Shown: positions 9,097 through 17,636 of the stretch, piece after piece
Position numbering within the stretch: position 1 is the first letter of the stretch
How the letters are laid out: each line of letters opens with the position of its first letter
NCBI RefSeq assembly: GCF_036688685.1
Contig: NZ_JAQQPS010000012.1
Coordinates: forward strand, 1-64,000
Length of the DNA stretch: 64,000 bases
From: JALYUM01 sp036688685
Lineage (GTDB): Bacteria > Pseudomonadota > Gammaproteobacteria > Burkholderiales > Burkholderiaceae_D
Direction of reading: 5' to 3'
Notes under the pieces: model-generated
Database searches by the model: none
The model's input: only the letters and a program-made list of their open reading frames with translations
What the model was told of the DNA's origin: nothing
Translations under genes and position numbers: made by a program

Positions 9097-10806
9097 ATGA
9101 AAAAATTCAAGGATATTCGCATCGGAACCCGGCTCGCACTGGGCTTCGGCATGATATTGCTGATTTCGGGTCTGAGCACGACCATCGCCATTGGCCGTTT
9201 GCAGGACGTGGCCCAATCGACCCGGGAAATGATGCAGCAACCGCTGGCCAAGGAACGCATGGTCACCGAATGGTATGGCGCGGTGATCGCCGCGATCCGC
9301 CGCACTACCGCGATCGCGAAAAGCAGCGACCCGTCACTCATCGAATTTTTCGCTGAAGAGTCGCGCAACGTCACCAAAGGCACCAACGCCCTGCAGGAAA
9401 AACTGGTGCCGCTGTTGGTCTCCGACGACGAAAAACAACTCTATCAAGCCATCATGGCGCAGCGCAAACTGTTCCAGGCCGCGCGCGCCGATATCATCAA
9501 GATGAAAACCAGCGGCCAAGCCGACGAGGCCGCCAAACTGTTCCAGTCCGCCTATCTGCCAGCGTCCGTGGCTTACCAGCAGAAACTGGCCGAACTGGTC
9601 ACGCTACAACAACACCACATGGATGGCATCGCCACCGCCATCGACGCCACGGCCGCATCGAGCCGGAGCCTGCTCATCGGCCTGGCCGGTCTGGGGCTGC
9701 TGCTCGGCGCGCTGTGCGCCTGGGCCCTCACGAACGGCATCACCGGCCCGCTCAAGCGCGCCATCGCGGCCGCACGTCTGGTCGCCGACGGTGATCTGAC
9801 CGGCCGCATCGTGGTCGATTCGGACGACGAAATCGGCCAGTTGCTGCAAACCTTGCAGGACATGAACGGCAGTCTTTCGAACCTGGTCAGCCAGGTGCGC
9901 GGCGGCACCGACTCGATCGCCACCGCGTCAAGCCAGATCGCCGCCGGTAACCACGACCTGTCCGCGCGCACCGAACACCAGGCCAGTTCGCTGGAAGAGA
10001 CCGCCTCCTCGATGGAAGAGCTGACCGGCACCGTCAAGCAAAACGCCGACAATGCGCGCCAGGCCAACCAGCTGGCGGTGACCGCTTCCGATGTCGCCTC
10101 GCGCGGCGGCAACGTGGTCGAGCAAGTGGTGCAGACCATGGGCGAGATCAACCATTCCTCACGCAAGATCGCCGACATCATCACGGTGATTGATGGCATT
10201 GCCTTTCAGACCAACATCCTGGCCCTGAATGCCGCCGTGGAAGCGGCCCGCGCCGGCGAACAGGGTCGCGGTTTTGCCGTCGTCGCTTCCGAGGTGCGCA
10301 ACCTGGCGCAGCGCTCGGCCGCCGCCGCCAAGGAAATCAAGACCCTGATCGACGACTCGGTCGGCAGCGTCGACGCCGGCACCAAGCTGGTCGGCGAGGC
10401 CGGCAGCACGATGAAGGAGATCGTCGACAGTATCCGCCGCGTCACCGACATCATGGGCGAGATCAGCTCTGCCAGCCAGGAACAGACCGGCGGCATCGAG
10501 CAAGTCAACCAGGCCATCATTGCGATGGACAACGTGACCCAGCAAAACGCCGCGCTGGTGGAGCAAGCGTCGGCCGCCGCGGAATCGCTGCAGCAACAAG
10601 CCGCCGGCCTGGCCGAGGTGGTCAGCGTATTCCGGATCGACGGATCGACGCGCGCGCAGCAACCGGCGCGCGCGGCCAAACTGGCCCCGGCGGCGCGTGC
10701 CAGGCCCGCCATCGCCTTGCGCAAAGCACCTGCCGCAAGCCCTGCCGCGGCCACCCGCAAGGCGCCGTCCATCGCCACCGACAAGGAGGAGTGGGAGACG
10801 TTTTAA
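9097..10806 (+). CDS. Methyl-accepting chemotaxis protein
   Basis: A 569-residue chemoreceptor. The ATG at 9097 is chosen over earlier in-frame starts because the protein then begins MKKFKDIRIGTRLALGF, typical of the family, behind an AAAGGC/AAGGA ribosome site. Order: first membrane helix about 12-34; a four-helix-bundle periplasmic sensor to about 188; second helix about 190-212; HAMP (GPLKRAIAAARLVADGDLTGRI); then the cytoplasmic methylation and signalling helices. The hairpin tip reads IDGIAFQTNILALNAAVEAA. After an Ala/Pro/Lys-rich linker the protein ends in EWETF, which matches the NWETF-type docking site for CheR and CheB. The ligand cannot be predicted. No other chemotaxis genes lie nearby. 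Confidence 0.95.
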   Translation: MKKFKDIRIGTRLALGFGMILLISGLSTTIAIGRLQDVAQSTREMMQQPLAKERMVTEWYGAVIAAIRRTTAIAKSSDPSLIEFFAEESRNVTKGTNALQEKLVPLLVSDDEKQLYQAIMAQRKLFQAARADIIKMKTSGQADEAAKLFQSAYLPASVAYQQKLAELVTLQQHHMDGIATAIDATAASSRSLLIGLAGLGLLLGALCAWALTNGITGPLKRAIAAARLVADGDLTGRIVVDSDDEIGQLLQTLQDMNGSLSNLVSQVRGGTDSIATASSQIAAGNHDLSARTEHQASSLEETASSMEELTGTVKQNADNARQANQLAVTASDVASRGGNVVEQVVQTMGEINHSSRKIADIITVIDGIAFQTNILALNAAVEAARAGEQGRGFAVVASEVRNLAQRSAAAAKEIKTLIDDSVGSVDAGTKLVGEAGSTMKEIVDSIRRVTDIMGEISSASQEQTGGIEQVNQAIIAMDNVTQQNAALVEQASAAAESLQQQAAGLAEVVSVFRIDGSTRAQQPARAAKLAPAARARPAIALRKAPAASPAAATRKAPSIATDKEEWETF

Positions 10807-11011
10807 GACGCCGTGAAAATCAAGCAGTGCAAGCCCATGGCGCCGTTCCAGGCCTGCCTGGGCGGCAATATCTTCGCACCGACGGTGGCGTGGTGTAACC
10901 AGGTCATCGTTTCAAACAAACCATTGAAAGCCCGTGGCTTCATAGCGGCACGCTGATTCACGCAGTTCATCTGGTCCATCACCAGAAACTATCACTCAGG
11001 ATATTCATCAA

Positions 11012-12094
11012 ATGAAAAAGACCCTCTTCGCGCTGGCCGCCTGCGCCACCCTGACCATGGCTGGCGCGGCCAACGCGCAATCGAACGTGACCTTCTACGG
11101 CTTGATCGACGCCTTTTATGAAAACACATCGAACGTCCCCAGTGGCACTGGCGCCACCGCCACCCGCGGCACAGTCAACCGCATCAGCTCGAGCGGCATG
11201 AACACGTCGCGCTGGGGCTTGCGCGGCAACGAAGACCTGGGCAATGGCTTGAAAGCCGTGTTTCAGCTGGAATCCGGGTTTTTACTCGACACCGGCACCC
11301 AGGATACGCCGATGTTCAAGCGCCAGGCGAACGTCGGCCTGGAAGGCAACTTCGGCCGGGTCGTGATTGGCCGCACCTTCACCACCGTGTATGACTTCGT
11401 CGTGTCGTTCGATCCAATGGCCTATGCGCAGTACTACTCGTGGGCCGTGGCGTCGAACGGTTCCTTGTCGAATAAAATGGGCATGGCCACGGCCTTCGAC
11501 AACACCATCAAATACAGCGGCGGCGTCGGCGCCTTCAAGTACGGCGTTTCCTATGGCGTCGGCGAAGTGGCCGGCAACACGTCCGACGCGGCCAAGCTGT
11601 CGAGCGCCGCCACCTATGAGTTCGGCCCGGTGACGCTGCTGGCCACGTTTGAAAAAATCAATGGCACCACCGTGGCCGCCATCCGCAACCGCGACAAGAC
11701 CACCGCTGTCCACCTGGGCGCGATCTACGCCAACGGCCCGCTGAAAATCCAGGCCGTCGCGCGCGACTACAAACTCGACCCGGCCGCTGCTGGCGCGGCG
11801 GACGTGAAAGGCACCCTGTACTGGGCCGGTGTGAACTACCAGACCACGCCCGCCATCACGTTGACCGGCGTGGTGTATCACCTGGACGTGAAAAACGTCG
11901 CCGCCAACACCGACGCCGATCCGACCTTGTATGTCGCGCGCCTGAAATACGCGCTGTCGAAACGGACCGACCTGTACTCGGCGGTCTCCTACGCCAAGGC
12001 CAGGAACGGCAAGCTGGTCAGCATGTCACGCGACGAAGCCGGCGGCGCCGACAAACAGCGCGGCCTGACCGCCGGTATCCAGCACCGCTTCTAA
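11012..12094 (+). CDS. Gram-negative trimeric porin (Burkholderiales type)
   Basis: A 360-residue outer-membrane porin. It starts with a classic signal peptide (MKKTLFALAACATLTMAGAANA, cleaved before QSNVTFYG). The mature N-terminus NVTFYGLIDAF and the motifs SSGMNTSRWGLRGNEDLGNGLKA and GRVVIGRTFT are hallmarks of betaproteobacterial 16-strand porins. The last residue is phenylalanine (GIQHRF), as needed for BAM-dependent assembly. An AGGA site lies about 12 bases before the ATG. The 205-base leader between the chemoreceptor stop and this start contains only short weak stem-loops. Probably a general diffusion channel for small hydrophilic solutes. Confidence 0.95.
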   Translation: MKKTLFALAACATLTMAGAANAQSNVTFYGLIDAFYENTSNVPSGTGATATRGTVNRISSSGMNTSRWGLRGNEDLGNGLKAVFQLESGFLLDTGTQDTPMFKRQANVGLEGNFGRVVIGRTFTTVYDFVVSFDPMAYAQYYSWAVASNGSLSNKMGMATAFDNTIKYSGGVGAFKYGVSYGVGEVAGNTSDAAKLSSAATYEFGPVTLLATFEKINGTTVAAIRNRDKTTAVHLGAIYANGPLKIQAVARDYKLDPAAAGAADVKGTLYWAGVNYQTTPAITLTGVVYHLDVKNVAANTDADPTLYVARLKYALSKRTDLYSAVSYAKARNGKLVSMSRDEAGGADKQRGLTAGIQHRF

Positions 12095-12229
12095 GCTGAA
12101 TCTTGCATAGAAAAGGGCAAGCGTGCAGTAAGTGATTGATAAAATGTGCGCGATCCCTCATCTCCCTGGTCGCCGCCGCTGGGTTCCCATTGGTGATGGG
12201 CGCCGGCCGGCTGACGGCGCGCCGTATCG

Positions 12230-12664
12230 TCAGGTGGGCCGCCTGAGCGCCGGGGCGTGGTAATCGACCCACGCCACCAGGAAGAACGCGCCGGCGAGAC
12301 CCAGGTGCTCGAAGAAACCGTTTTCCAGCGCGATGCGCGCCGCGCCCGCCAGTTCCCAGAAGCGGTTGGCCAGCATGGTCGCCATCAGCGTGAACAAGCC
12401 GAGATAGGCGGCACCGAGCCAGCGCTTGATGCCGGCGACCACCAGGATGGACGCGCCAATCTCCCCGGCGATCGTCAGCAGCGCGAACGGCAGCGCCGGC
12501 GCGAGGCCGAAGTGCTGCATCTCGGCGACGGCGCCGGGCAAATCGCGCACCTTGTCGATGCCGCCCTGCAGGTAAGCGGAACACAGCAGCAACAGGCACA
12601 GTCGCGAAACGAGGCCGGCTGCGGTCGCGCTCGCGGGTCGGGTGGTGGGAATGGTGGGGGTCAT
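12230..12664 (-). CDS. DoxX-family membrane protein
   Basis: A 144-residue, four-helix integral membrane protein. The first helix carries LLLCSAYLQGGIDKVRDLPGA, the position where DoxX proteins have their GxxKL motif. It continues with FALLTIAGEIGASILVVAGI, a central helix (GLFTLMATMLANRFWEL) and a last helix (FLVAWVDYHAP). DoxX-like proteins are linked to redox or thiosulfate metabolism, but most members have no known reaction. It lies 24 bases after the stop of the small unknown gene on the same strand, so the two are probably co-transcribed. Confidence 0.82.
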   Translation of the reverse strand: MTPTIPTTRPASATAAGLVSRLCLLLLCSAYLQGGIDKVRDLPGAVAEMQHFGLAPALPFALLTIAGEIGASILVVAGIKRWLGAAYLGLFTLMATMLANRFWELAGAARIALENGFFEHLGLAGAFFLVAWVDYHAPALRRPT

Positions 12665-12688
12665 GAACGTTCCTGAAAAGTAAGAGGG

Positions 12689-13024
12689 CTAGTTGACGTC
12701 GATGGCGTAGCGCGACAGGTCCATGCCGCATGCGCTCAATTGTCCGCGCACGAACCGTGTCAACGACGGCCGGCGCCGCGCGGCGTGCCAGAATTCGTAG
12801 CAGCCACAAAAGGTGGTGCCGTCGACGAACGTAATTTCAAAGCTGAACACCCGATGCGCGGCACTTTGGTGGCCGCGCCCGGCCCAGCGCTCGGGCACAC
12901 GGTCGGCGGTACGAAACTCGCTGACCACGGCACTCGCGCCGGCCGCCTGCGTCAAGCGTATGCGGCGCACCTCGATCGCTTCGAAGGGGATCTGCTGGGT
13001 GGAAGGGTACGTCGTGGAGGGCAT
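12689..13024 (-). CDS. Unknown conserved-looking small protein
   Basis: A 111-residue protein that I do not recognise. The ATG at 13024 is preferred because it is the only start codon shared with the relic copy at 8862; starts at 13027 and 13045 are also possible. The N-terminus is rich in Ser/Thr/Pro (MPSTTYPSTQQIP), followed by a beta-rich middle (HRVFSFEITFVDGTTFCGCYEFW) and a basic helix (HAARRRPSLTRFVRGQL). There is no signal peptide or membrane helix. Two cysteines sit in CGC. It is followed by the DoxX gene after 24 bases. That the gene start exists twice in the window argues it was once a real, mobile or duplicated locus. Confidence 0.6.
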   Translation of the reverse strand: MPSTTYPSTQQIPFEAIEVRRIRLTQAAGASAVVSEFRTADRVPERWAGRGHQSAAHRVFSFEITFVDGTTFCGCYEFWHAARRRPSLTRFVRGQLSACGMDLSRYAIDVN

Positions 13025-13070
13025 CATGCGGTCCGCCTTGGGCATGGTTATGGCACACCCCCATGCTAAC
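12944..13070. repeat. Diverged repeat, copy 2 (partner at 8781-8910)
   Basis: This copy covers the 5' end and upstream region of the intact small unknown gene. It matches 8781-8910 in the same orientation with scattered substitutions and a few small gaps. Confidence 0.6.
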
Positions 13071-13098
13071 GACGTGTCGTCGACCCGTCCCCTGCCAT

Positions 13099-13128
13099 AG
13101 GGCCAGTGCGGGCCAGTACGGGCCAGTG
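13099..13128. repeat. Three tandem 10-base repeats
   Basis: Three consecutive units of GGGCCAGTRC, differing in one base, lie just beyond the 3' end of the sensor kinase gene. They could form short stem structures, but no function is apparent. Confidence 0.6.
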
Positions 13129-13137
13129 CGCGCAGCT

Positions 13138-15171
13138 TCAGGCGCCGGCGGCCGGCAGCACCAGCGAAAACAGCGCGCCGTGCGGCATGCGCGGACGGTA
13201 TTCGATGTGGCCGCCGTGCGCTTCGGCAATCGCCCGACTGATCGACAGCCCCACGCCGGTGCCATTCTGCTTGGTGGAGAACAGCGCGCCGAAGATCCGT
13301 TCACGGTCGGCCGGCGCCACCCCGGGGCCGTTGTCGGCAACCGAGATTTCGAAGGTGCCCGGTCCCAACCGGCGCGAGGAAAGGATGACCTGGCGCGCCC
13401 GCCCTTCCACCGTGGCCAGCGCGTCGACGGCGTTGAACAGCAGGTTGATCACGACCTGCTGCAGCTGCGGGCGGTTGGCATGGATGGCGCAGCCGGACAG
13501 CTGCAGTGACAGTTCGGCGCTGACGCCATGTTTGCGCAGCGTGCGGCTGAGCAGGCGCAGCGCCTCGTCGAGCGCTTCATCGACCATGAAGCGGGTGGTG
13601 TCGGTGGCATGGCGCTGCGCCAGTCCCTGCACGCTGCGTACAATGTCGCCGGCGCGGCGGCCCGACACGGCAATTTGCTCGAGCGCGTCGAGCGCCTTGT
13701 TCAGGTCCGGCGTCGTCCGGCGCAGCCAGCGCCGCGCTGCCGCGGCCTGCATCAGGATGGCGGCCAGCGGCTGGTTCACTTCGTGGGCGATGGCCACGCC
13801 CAGTTCGCCGACGGTGCCGGCACGTGCGACGCGGCGCGCTTCGTCCTGCTGCGCAGCGCCCGGCCAGGCCGGCCCGGGCGCGATATCGGCCAGCTTGGCG
13901 GCCGGGGCGCCCTCCTGCCAGCCGTGACACAACCGGGCGATCCGCCCGTGCGCACCACAGGCGTGCCAGGACGTCAGCGCGCGGCGGCGATAGGCGGGAA
14001 TGGCCACGCCGAAGCCGCATTGCTGGCACAGGCTTGCCGCCAGTTCCCACGCCAGCGCCGCCAGCCACGCCTGGCCGTAGCCTTCGCCCAGGCCTGCCGC
14101 CGCTTCATAGCCGCGCAGGGCGCCGGCGACGTCCCCGGCGCCGGCGCTGGCCACGGCGCCCGCCAGCGCCGCCATCGCGCCTGCATTGGCGGGACACAGC
14201 GCGGCTGCCGCTTCGATTTCCGCCCGGTGCCAGCGCAAGGCATGGGCATGCCGGGGAGCGGCCTCCCACGCCAGCGCCAGCGTCGCGAACAGGTGATAGC
14301 CGAGCAGGACGGACGGCGCCGCCAGGGCGTCGGCCAAGGGCGCGGCCGCCAGCGCCGCGCGGCAGGCATCGCTGCGCCGCCCGCCGAACCAGGCCAGCTG
14401 CAACTGCAGCACCCAGGCGCCGAACGAGCGCGCCGGTGCCAGGATCGCGTCGCCCTGCTGCGGCAAGACCAGCGCCCGCAACAGCGCCAGCCGCGCGCCG
14501 TTTTCCGCGCACGCGGCGGCGTCGCCCGCGCCGTCCATCGACTGCTCCAGGGTGTGCAGCGTTTCGGGCAGCGAAGCGCCGGCGGCACAGCGCAGGCTGG
14601 CACGCAGCAAGGCCGCAGGGGCGTCCTCCGCGCCGGCAGGACCGAGCACGTGCAGGCACGCACTGAACGGCTCGTGGCGCGCCATGACCAGGGCGACGTG
14701 CAGGCGCCGGACGGCCGCGGCCTCCGCGCCGTCGATCGCGAGCAGGACAGCCGCATCGGCCACGGCGCGGGCGCTGGCGCCGGCGCCGAAGCGCGCACTG
14801 GCAACGGCGGCCAGCAGCACCAGCGCGCGGGCGCTGCCAGGTCGCACGCCGTGCGCCAGGACGAACTCGACCTCGGCAGCGATGGCGCCATAGTCAGGGG
14901 TCGCTTGCGGCGCGCTGGCCGGCACCCCGTCACCCGGGTACCGGGCCAGGGCCAGCAGGCCATCGGCACCAAGCACGCACACGCGCTGCCACGCGGCGCG
15001 GCAAGCGATCTCGGCGCGCGCGCAGGCCTGCACGGCGGCGGCCTGCGCGGCGCCAGTGCCTGCACCCGGGCGCAGCACGATGCCTGGACGCGCGGGCGCG
15101 GCCAGCGGCAGCGCCACGCGCCGCCGCAAGGGTGGTTCGGCCTGGCTGGAAGCGGAGAAAACATCGTGCAT
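13138..15171 (-). CDS. Sensor histidine kinase with helical-repeat N-terminus
   Basis: A 677-residue cytoplasmic protein. The ATG at 15171 has a CAGGAG site 7 bases upstream; an earlier ATG at 15279 has a weaker site. Residues about 60-430 are Ala/Leu-rich helices resembling the TPR-like solenoid of large trifunctional kinase/ATPase/histidine-kinase proteins. The kinase core follows: H-box GELGVAIAHEVNQPLAAIL, with the phospho-accepting His in AHEVNQP; N-box QLQQVVINLLFNAVDAL; G1 VADNGPGV; and G2 TGVGLSISRAIAEAHGG. No Ser/Thr-kinase or AAA domain precedes the solenoid, and there is no membrane helix. It may be a cut-down version of the larger architecture. No response regulator lies next to it. 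Confidence 0.85.
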   Translation of the reverse strand: MHDVFSASSQAEPPLRRRVALPLAAPARPGIVLRPGAGTGAAQAAAVQACARAEIACRAAWQRVCVLGADGLLALARYPGDGVPASAPQATPDYGAIAAEVEFVLAHGVRPGSARALVLLAAVASARFGAGASARAVADAAVLLAIDGAEAAAVRRLHVALVMARHEPFSACLHVLGPAGAEDAPAALLRASLRCAAGASLPETLHTLEQSMDGAGDAAACAENGARLALLRALVLPQQGDAILAPARSFGAWVLQLQLAWFGGRRSDACRAALAAAPLADALAAPSVLLGYHLFATLALAWEAAPRHAHALRWHRAEIEAAAALCPANAGAMAALAGAVASAGAGDVAGALRGYEAAAGLGEGYGQAWLAALAWELAASLCQQCGFGVAIPAYRRRALTSWHACGAHGRIARLCHGWQEGAPAAKLADIAPGPAWPGAAQQDEARRVARAGTVGELGVAIAHEVNQPLAAILMQAAAARRWLRRTTPDLNKALDALEQIAVSGRRAGDIVRSVQGLAQRHATDTTRFMVDEALDEALRLLSRTLRKHGVSAELSLQLSGCAIHANRPQLQQVVINLLFNAVDALATVEGRARQVILSSRRLGPGTFEISVADNGPGVAPADRERIFGALFSTKQNGTGVGLSISRAIAEAHGGHIEYRPRMPHGALFSLVLPAAGA

Positions 15172-15302
15172 GGACAGGCTCCTGGCAGCAGTGCGCAACC
15201 AGGATGGCGCGCATGCCGCAGTATCGACCGCGAACGGCAAATATCCCTCATGCGAAAGTCGTAGCGGATGTGGTTCCATGGCTGTTTCCCCGTCATCGCT
15301 GC

Positions 15303-15677
15303 GCGGCTGCGGGCCGCACCAGGCTGATCCTGGCCGGGCTATGGACCGAGACGTGCGTCGCCCTGCCCGCCATCCAGGCACTGGAAGACGGCTACGAGGT
15401 CTACATCGTGGAAGACTGCTGCGGCGACATCAGCGCACTGGCGCACGAAAACGCCATGCAGCGCATGATCCAGGCGGGCGCGCGCCCCGTGACGGCGCTG
15501 TCGGTGATGCTGGAGTGGCAGCGCGACTGGGCGCTGCTCGACACGAGCGACGCTGTGCGCGAGCTGGCGCAGGCGCACAGCAGTGTGCACGGCGGGCTGA
15601 CGGAAGCCGCCGCCCCGCCACACCGCAAGCCACCGCAGCCGGTCTATCCGGGCTATGTCTTCCAGGCCGCCGAGTAA
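15303..15677 (+). pseudogene. 5'-truncated isochorismatase-family hydrolase
   Basis: From about 15303 the frame encodes RTRLILAGLWTETCVALPA, then ALEDGYEVYIVEDCCGDIS and a conserved MIQAGARPVTALSVMLEWQRDWA. This is the C-terminal half of a YcaC-like isochorismatase hydrolase, including the nucleophile Cys in TETCVA. The N-terminal half with the catalytic Asp and Lys is missing. The frame continues upstream without family similarity into the 5' end of the divergent sensor kinase gene. No ribosome site precedes the fragment, so it is almost certainly not functional. Confidence 0.75.
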
Positions 15678-15689
15678 ATCTTCCGACCC

Positions 15690-17624
15690 TCAGCGCCGGC
15701 TCGCCACGCCGTGCTCGGCATGCAGCATGCTGAAAAATGCATCCCTGGGCCGCCAGGCGCCCGCTTCAACCTGCCAGTAGCGCTGCCCTGCGGGTCCGGC
15801 CAGGAACTGTGCGCGCCGCGCCAGCCGGCCCGCGCCCAGCACCGACTTGGAGATGATGTAGCGGATCGCGCCATCCGGCCCGATGATCACGGTGCAGCCG
15901 CCGTCGACCGGAAAGCTGGCGCCGCCCGGCCCGGCCAACTGGCAGCGCTGCACCACCTCGGCGACCAGGTCGAACACGATCTGGCGCGCCGGGCCGATGC
16001 GGCGCGCGCTGCGGATCGACATCACGGTGGGCAGGCCGATCGCGCCGGCTGACAGGCCGGGCATGCCGGCATGCACCAGCCCGAATGCCTCGGCCAGCTG
16101 CGGCTGCGCCACGTAGGCCCCCAGCGCGTGCGCCTGGCGCAGCAGCTCCGTGCTGTCGGCCGGGCAGCCCGGGTCACCGGCAAACTGCAGTTTCGCAAAA
16201 CTGAGCGGAACCAGCGCTTCGTGCGCCTGCTGCGGCGCGCCCCACAACAGCGATTGTTCGGACAGGCTGCGCACCCCGCGCGGCACAATCGCGCGGCGCA
16301 GGAACGCGTCGACCAGCGCCTCGCGGTAGCCCCACGGATCGTCCGGCACCAGGTCGATGTCGGCCGTGATCATGGCGCGCAGGAATTCGCCGAAACGGAT
16401 ATCGACCGGCGGGCAGTAATCGATGGCACGGATGATGAGGGCCTGGAACTGGCTCGCCAGTGCGCTGATCTCTTCGGCCAGCATATCGGCCAGGTCGGGC
16501 GCCAGTTCTCCGGCACGCAGCACGCCGCTGCCATCGCTGGCCAGGCGCAGGTAGCGCGCCGTCTTGCGCCGGAACACGACCAGGAAGGCATCGAACACGG
16601 CTGCCACCAGCACCGCGCCGAGGTCGTGGGCTTCGAGCGTGTCGTCGTACAGGCGCGGCTGGGCCAGGTCGATAGCGGCGCGCAGCGCCTGGTTGTGACC
16701 GGACGCGTAGCCGGCCTGGCGGGCCAGGGTGACCAGCAACTGGTTCTGCTCCGGCGCGCCGCGCGTGCCGACAATGGCGCTACGCACCAGCTGGGGGCAG
16801 CCGAGGCGCTGGAAGATCGCGATCAGGTCGGCGAACGCCTCGTGGAAGGCCGGCACATCCGCGCTGCTGGGTACATCGAAACTGCTGCGCAAGCCGTCCA
16901 GCAGGGCATGGGTCATTTCGTGGGCGATGATGTCGTGTCCCAGGCAGGTGAACACGTATTCGCCCGGGAGCATGCGCACGCCCCGGTCGTTCAGTTCGGG
17001 CGCGTGTTCATAGCCAAAGCACAGCCTGCCGGCGCCCTTGTTGTAATACGCGTTGATGCCGCGGAAGGCGTGCGGTTGCAGCCACAGACGGCCGGGATCG
17101 ATGTCACGCTCGAAGCCCCAGGTCAGCTCGCGTCCCAGCGCCACGCGGAACGCCGCGTACACATTGCTGCAGACGGCGTACAGCATCTGCTTGTGGAAGC
17201 GGGCATCGGAGGCGGCCGGATCGTAGCCGCCGCTGAGCAAGGGATACGGGGCATCGAGGTCGGCCGGCAAGGTGTCTTCCCCGCTGACGGGGTCGTGCGG
17301 ATCGATGTGGAACAGGCGGCTGTCCGGCCCCGGATGCAAGGCCTCGTACGCCACGTTGACGGTGCTGACGCCGCCGTCCCGCGCCGAGACGGTCGGGTCG
17401 AGCGTGAAGATGCGCAGCGGCCGGTACAAGGGCAGCCCGCGCTGCGGCGGCAGCGCGCTGGCCACCGTGCGCGTCAGGTTCGGCGCGATGGCGTAGCCTT
17501 GCCCGTGTCCCGGCCGCGTGGCCGGTGGCGCGTGTGACATGACCGCTGCGCCGGTGTCGCGGCTCTGCGCCAGCGCGGCCACGGGGGCCGGCGTGGACGC
17601 AGTCATTGTGGTGTGGTCGGCCAT
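15690..17624 (-). CDS. Gluzincin-type zinc metallopeptidase (thermolysin-like), no signal peptide
   Basis: A 644-residue protein with a zinc-peptidase signature: HEMTH at residues 235-239 and FHEAFAD at 260-266, where Glu262 would be the third zinc ligand, as in M4/M36-type gluzincins. The segment before it (YVFTCLGHDIIAHEMTHALLDG) and the NAYYN strand at 191-195 fit the edge of such an active site. There is no signal or propeptide, unlike secreted thermolysins, so it probably acts inside the cell or leaves by another route. The ATG at 17624 has a GGGAGG site 6 bases upstream and lies 12 bases after the stop of the caspase-like fusion gene, so the two genes are an operon. The C-terminal 200 residues are not recognised; they include a basic-turn strand (CTVIIGPDGAIRYIISKSVLGA). 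Confidence 0.8.
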   Translation of the reverse strand: MADHTTMTASTPAPVAALAQSRDTGAAVMSHAPPATRPGHGQGYAIAPNLTRTVASALPPQRGLPLYRPLRIFTLDPTVSARDGGVSTVNVAYEALHPGPDSRLFHIDPHDPVSGEDTLPADLDAPYPLLSGGYDPAASDARFHKQMLYAVCSNVYAAFRVALGRELTWGFERDIDPGRLWLQPHAFRGINAYYNKGAGRLCFGYEHAPELNDRGVRMLPGEYVFTCLGHDIIAHEMTHALLDGLRSSFDVPSSADVPAFHEAFADLIAIFQRLGCPQLVRSAIVGTRGAPEQNQLLVTLARQAGYASGHNQALRAAIDLAQPRLYDDTLEAHDLGAVLVAAVFDAFLVVFRRKTARYLRLASDGSGVLRAGELAPDLADMLAEEISALASQFQALIIRAIDYCPPVDIRFGEFLRAMITADIDLVPDDPWGYREALVDAFLRRAIVPRGVRSLSEQSLLWGAPQQAHEALVPLSFAKLQFAGDPGCPADSTELLRQAHALGAYVAQPQLAEAFGLVHAGMPGLSAGAIGLPTVMSIRSARRIGPARQIVFDLVAEVVQRCQLAGPGGASFPVDGGCTVIIGPDGAIRYIISKSVLGAGRLARRAQFLAGPAGQRYWQVEAGAWRPRDAFFSMLHAEHGVASRR

Positions 17625-17636
17625 GCCATCCTCCCG

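Noticed and set aside
12740..13069. Plus-strand frames over the small unknown gene
   Set aside because: The minus-strand frame is the one preserved in both repeat copies, including its start codon.
13099..13128. Tandem repeats as a possible CRISPR or integration site
   Set aside because: Units are 10 bases with no spacers and no cas genes in the window.
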